From Betaproteobacteria bacterium (GTDB lineage: Bacteria; Pseudomonadota; Gammaproteobacteria; Burkholderiales; SG8-39), in NCBI GenBank assembly GCA_029858545.1, contig JAOUFA010000132.1:1-9160 (forward strand): a DNA stretch of 9,160 nt. Reading direction: 5' to 3'. Shown here in pieces: positions 6,615 to 9,160 of this stretch. Numbering within the stretch: position 1 is the first letter of the stretch; each line of letters opens with the position of its first letter. A program made the translations under genes and the position numbers. The notes under the pieces are model-generated. The model was not told the origin of the DNA and ran no database searches. It was given only the letters and a program-made list of their open reading frames with translations.

Positions 6615-7733
6615 TCAAAGAGCCAACGCGTACAGCACGCCACCCGCAGTCTGTACCAGCACTCCGCTCGGCAAGGGCAAAGGCGCGACGCGAATCGCTC
6701 CGTACGGACTCGAGAAACGCGCAATGAACGCGCCGGTATCCCTGTCTAGGAAATGCACGTAGCCGTCATAATCGCCGGTCACCACTATATTGCCGGCCGG
6801 TGTCGGTAGCGACGGCGATCGATAGCCGAGCTGATCCTGCTTCCAGATACTGCGTCCGCTGCTTCGATCAAGAGCGTGCACGCTGCCCCGATCGTCGACG
6901 ACCAGGGCATAACGCGCATCGAGGCTCACGCCGCTCGCACTGGCCAGATCGCGTACCCAGAGCTGGTTGCCAGCCTGGGTGTCGTAGCAGGCCACCCGCC
7001 CCTGGTAGGCCGCCACGCAAACCTCGCGGCCCAGCACCGCGGGCTCGCCCAGGACGTCGGTGACCCGCTCCAATTCCGTTGCGCCGCGCGGATTGGCGAC
7101 TGTCGCCTCCCAGCGCGGGTTGCCCGTCGCAAGGCTGAGCGCAACCAATCTACCCGTGGGAAATCCGACGTATGCGGTGTCTGCATCGGTTGCCGTCCCG
7201 AGGGGAGCACGCACCATCAGGGATGTCGCCGGGTGCTGGTATACCCAGCGGCGCTTACCGTCGGCTGCGCCAAACGCAAAGACGCGGCTATCGCCGCTTC
7301 GCACCAGCACCATATCGCCGGCCGGCACCGGCGGCGCCAGCACTTCGCTGGTGGTGCGAGCACTCCAGCGCTGCGTGCCGTCGCGTGCGTCGAGGGCGAA
7401 GATCTCGCCCTTTTCGCTTGCAACCAAAACCAGCTTGCCGTCGCTCCCCACACCGGTGGCAAGCGGACGCCCGATCGCTACGCGCCAGATTTCGCGACCC
7501 GTCGCCGCGTCGAAACGAACCACCTTCCCCGCGCGCCCCGCCGCATAGACCGAGCCGTCGCGCAAGATAGGAAAGAAGAGATATTCATCGGCATGACCGA
7601 TCTGCGCTGTCCACAGCACGCGCACCGGGCGCGCCTGGGCGATGTCGATCAATTCAGTGGGTTGGGAACCACCGGAACTCGAGCACCCGCCAAGCACGCA
7701 CGCCGCGGCAAACACGGCCAGGCGTCCTCGCAC
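6615..7733 (-). CDS. bamB: Outer-membrane protein assembly factor BamB (lipoprotein beta-propeller)
   Basis: BamB is a lipoprotein of the BAM complex, anchored in the periplasmic face of the outer membrane, which helps BamA insert beta-barrel proteins. The N terminus (MRGRLAVFAAACVLGGC) is a short basic and hydrophobic signal with an LGGC lipobox; the acylated Cys is residue 17 with the preferred start. It is followed by a Ser/Gly linker. The rest is a series of PQQ/WD-like propeller blades, recognisable by repeats such as GKVVRFDAATGREIWR, GEIFALDARDGTQRWS, GRLVALSLATGNPRWE, GRVACYDTQAGNQLWV and GSVHALDRSSGRSIWK. I count at least seven of the expected eight. GTG at 7733-7731 is preferred over the TTG at 7739-7737 because GGGAGG stands 6 nt before the GTG but directly abuts the TTG. 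The length is 372 residues, typical for the family. The gene starts 2 bp after the yfgM stop and sits upstream of der, the conserved order. Confidence 0.95.
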   Translation of the reverse strand: MRGRLAVFAAACVLGGCSSSGGSQPTELIDIAQARPVRVLWTAQIGHADEYLFFPILRDGSVYAAGRAGKVVRFDAATGREIWRVAIGRPLATGVGSDGKLVLVASEKGEIFALDARDGTQRWSARTTSEVLAPPVPAGDMVLVRSGDSRVFAFGAADGKRRWVYQHPATSLMVRAPLGTATDADTAYVGFPTGRLVALSLATGNPRWEATVANPRGATELERVTDVLGEPAVLGREVCVAAYQGRVACYDTQAGNQLWVRDLASASGVSLDARYALVVDDRGSVHALDRSSGRSIWKQDQLGYRSPSLPTPAGNIVVTGDYDGYVHFLDRDTGAFIARFSSPYGAIRVAPLPLPSGVLVQTAGGVLYALAL

Positions 7734-7735
7734 CC

Positions 7736-8368
7736 TCAACCTCCCAGCGCATCGAGGCGCATACGCAGGCTCTCGCGAAAAGCGCCATCGCTCTTGCCCG
7801 ATTTGTCGAGCGCCAAACGGTAGGCAAGCTTCGCTTCGGCCGCCTGATTCTTTGCGACCAGCACATCACCCTTTAGCGCCGCGTACTGGGCATCGTAGGC
7901 TTCTGCATGTCGCTCATCGAGCAACTTGAGTGCCTCGTCCAATGCCTTGTCGTCGAGCAGAACCGCGGCAAGCCGAAGTCGCGCGAGGTCGCGCATATCC
8001 TCCGACGGCGAACGTTCCACGACCCATTGTAATTGGGCGCGTGCATTCTTCAGATCATTGCGGTCGAAGTAATAACGCGCCGCTACCAGTGCACCGAGCG
8101 ACGCCTGCAGGGTGCTCGGATAGCCTTCCGCGAGGGCACCCCCGGCCTCGCGCAATGCCTTGGCGTCGTCCGCCTGGACCGCCTTGGACAGCGTTTCATA
8201 GAGCATGCCCGCCTGTGCCGCCTGATTGCGCTGATAGGCGCGCCACCATTGGACGCCGCCGACAGCGAGCACCGCGGCGACCAGAGCGAGAATCAGCAAC
8301 GCGCCATAGTGCTTCCACCACGCCTTTAATTCCGCAACCTTTTCCTGTTCTTCAAGATCGAGTGCCAT
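7736..8368 (-). CDS. yfgM: YfgM-family membrane-anchored TPR protein (ancillary SecYEG translocon subunit)
   Basis: YfgM proteins (UPF0070) are bitopic inner-membrane proteins with a periplasmic TPR domain. In E. coli YfgM associates with SecYEG and PpiD and helps pass secreted proteins to periplasmic chaperones. The protein has 210 residues. A short charged cytoplasmic tail, MALDLEEQEKVAELKAWWKH, is followed by one transmembrane helix at about 21-40 (YGALLILALVAAVLAVGGVQ). A helical, Ala-rich periplasmic part follows, with TPR-like repeats such as LGALVAARYYFDRNDLKNAR and YAALKGDVLVAKNQAAEAKL. The ATG at 8368-8366 has AGGA in a suitable position upstream. The gene lies between hisS and bamB, which is its conserved place. 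It starts 62 bp after hisS and ends 2 bp before bamB. Family assignment is firm; the role in this organism is inferred from E. coli. Confidence 0.93.
   Translation of the reverse strand: MALDLEEQEKVAELKAWWKHYGALLILALVAAVLAVGGVQWWRAYQRNQAAQAGMLYETLSKAVQADDAKALREAGGALAEGYPSTLQASLGALVAARYYFDRNDLKNARAQLQWVVERSPSEDMRDLARLRLAAVLLDDKALDEALKLLDERHAEAYDAQYAALKGDVLVAKNQAAEAKLAYRLALDKSGKSDGAFRESLRMRLDALGG
7740..7745 (-). promoter_or_regulatory. bamB ribosome-binding site that decides its start
   Basis: The minus-strand hexamer GGGAGG is a strong Shine-Dalgarno inside the 3' end of yfgM. It lies 6 nt before GTG 7733-7731 and 0 nt before TTG 7739-7737. This supports the GTG as the bamB start and shortens the protein by two residues compared with the longest frame. 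Confidence 0.7.
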
Positions 8369-8401
8369 ATGTTCCTGTCCTAGATTGCCATTTCCGAACG
8401 T

Positions 8402-8420
8402 GCGAGGAACCCTCCCTCGC
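8402..8420. repeat. Small inverted repeat in the hisS-yfgM spacer
   Basis: GCGAGG at 8402-8407 and CCTCGC at 8415-8420 form a 6-bp G+C-rich stem with a 7-nt loop. It lies 10 bp after the hisS stop in the 62-bp gap before yfgM. No U-tract follows on the minus strand, so it is not a convincing intrinsic terminator. It could be an RNA-processing or stability hairpin, or chance in G+C-rich sequence. Confidence 0.35.
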
Positions 8421-8430
8421 CTCCCTGGAC

Positions 8431-9160
8431 CTAAGCCTTGGCCGGTCCCAAAAATCCCGCGAACGACTCACACAGCGACTCGATCCGGACCCGGGTCTGT
8501 GGCGCCTCCCTGCGCAGATACTTGATCGACACCTCGCCGGCGCCCAATTCGTCCTCTCCGACAATCAGTGCCAGCCAGGCTCCGCTCGCATCCGCCTTCT
8601 TCATTTGCGACTTGAAGCTTCCGCCCCCTGCGTGCTGAATCACCGCGTGCCCTGCGTGCCGCAATTCTTCGGCGAGCCGCAATGCGTATTCATACGTTCC
8701 GGTTCCGCTCGCGAGCAAGTAGGCATCGGGTCGCCGCGACCCGGGGCGCCGATCGCCTTCCTGCATCAGCGCAATCAGGCGCTCGACGCCCATCGCAAAT
8801 CCGGTCGCCGGTGCAGGTTTTCCGCCGATCTGGGAGAACAGACCATCATAGCGCCCACCGGCGCACACGGTGCCCTGCGCGCCCAATGACTCCGACACCC
8901 ATTCGAAGACCGTGAGACTATAGTAGTCCAGCCCGCGTACCAGCCGTGGGTTGAGCGTGTACCCGACACCCGCCACCTCGAGCAGCCGCCTCAGCCCGTC
9001 GAAGTGCGCAAGCGAAGCCTCCCCCAGGTAGTTCATCAGGGACGGCGCGCTCGCAATAACCTCGCGCACCAGCGGATTCTTCGAGTCGAGCACACGCAGC
9101 GGATTGCTGTGCATCCGGCGCCTGGCATCGGCATCGAGCCGGTCGACATGCGCTTCGAGA
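8431..9160 (-). CDS. hisS: Histidyl-tRNA synthetase, C-terminal 242 codons (5' end outside window)
   Basis: HisRS is a cytoplasmic class II aminoacyl-tRNA synthetase that charges tRNA-His. The frame is open to the right edge. In-frame codons before the Met at 9114 read LEAHVDRLDADARRR, continuing into MHSNPLRVLDSKNP, a highly conserved internal HisRS stretch. That Met is therefore internal and not a start. Visible hallmarks are the histidine-specific motif LVRGLDYYSLTVFEWV, GTVCAGGRYDGL, and class II motif 3 in TGFAMGVERLIAL. A C-terminal anticodon-binding domain follows (DAYLLASGTGTYEYALRLAE onwards), ending in FLGPAKA and TAG at 8433-8431. The E. coli enzyme has 424 residues, so roughly the first 180-200 codons are missing. 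The gene is upstream of yfgM, bamB and der in the conserved order; the promoter is outside the window. Confidence 0.97.
   Translation of the reverse strand, partial: LEAHVDRLDADARRRMHSNPLRVLDSKNPLVREVIASAPSLMNYLGEASLAHFDGLRRLLEVAGVGYTLNPRLVRGLDYYSLTVFEWVSESLGAQGTVCAGGRYDGLFSQIGGKPAPATGFAMGVERLIALMQEGDRRPGSRRPDAYLLASGTGTYEYALRLAEELRHAGHAVIQHAGGGSFKSQMKKADASGAWLALIVGEDELGAGEVSIKYLRREAPQTRVRIESLCESFAGFLGPAKA

Noticed and set aside
6584..6724. Upstream extension of the der frame into bamB
   Set aside because: The added residues do not resemble Der, and the family N terminus begins at the GTG at 6583.
6876..8889. Two plus-strand frames of 315 and 319 codons opposite bamB and yfgM-hisS
   Set aside because: Both are antisense shadows of confidently identified genes. 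They have low-complexity Arg/Pro/Ala composition and no family features.
1..9160. CRISPR, insertion sequence, prophage, tRNA or an undescribed defence system
   Set aside because: There are no spaced direct repeats, no transposase or phage proteins and no tRNA-like cloverleaf that I could see. Essentially all sequence is accounted for by conserved housekeeping genes and short spacers.

Overview
The window is ordinary, G+C-rich, gene-dense bacterial chromosome. Every gene lies on the minus strand, so biological order runs from high to low coordinates. The proteins look proteobacterial, most likely betaproteobacterial. YfgM begins with a MALDLEEQE-type cytoplasmic tail and a Trp-rich membrane anchor, which I associate with Betaproteobacteria. 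The gene orders hisS-yfgM-bamB-der and leuC-leuD-leuB-asd are also typical of that group, although related orders occur in some Gammaproteobacteria. The lineage call rests on recall, not on a search.

Layout in transcription order: the C-terminal 242 codons of hisS (histidyl-tRNA synthetase, cut by the right edge); yfgM (membrane-anchored TPR protein of the Sec translocon periphery); bamB (outer-membrane assembly lipoprotein); der (ribosome-assembly GTPase with two G domains); a 155-bp spacer; a 12-TM-type major facilitator resembling the HcaT/MFS_1-like family; an 89-bp spacer with the best promoter candidate of the window; then leuC, leuD and leuB (isopropylmalate isomerase large and small subunits, isopropylmalate dehydrogenase) and the first 231 codons of asd (aspartate-semialdehyde dehydrogenase, cut by the left edge).

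The window therefore joins two housekeeping blocks. One is a translation and envelope-biogenesis cluster (hisS-yfgM-bamB-der). The other is an amino-acid biosynthesis operon (leuCDB-asd) covering the last steps of leucine synthesis plus the branch-point enzyme for lysine/diaminopimelate, threonine and methionine. Within leuCDB-asd the gaps are 14, 5 and 19 bp, so co-transcription and translational coupling are likely. The yfgM/bamB junction is also tight (2 bp with the preferred bamB start).

I found no RNA genes, CRISPR array, insertion sequence, phage gene, toxin-antitoxin or defence gene, and no sign of an undescribed system. No gene-free stretch exceeds 155 bp. The observations most worth a second look are a perfect 9-bp dyad bracketing an extended -10 element upstream of leuC, the junction of the two blocks where hfq-hflX would often follow der, and a marked excess of the hexamer CGATCG.
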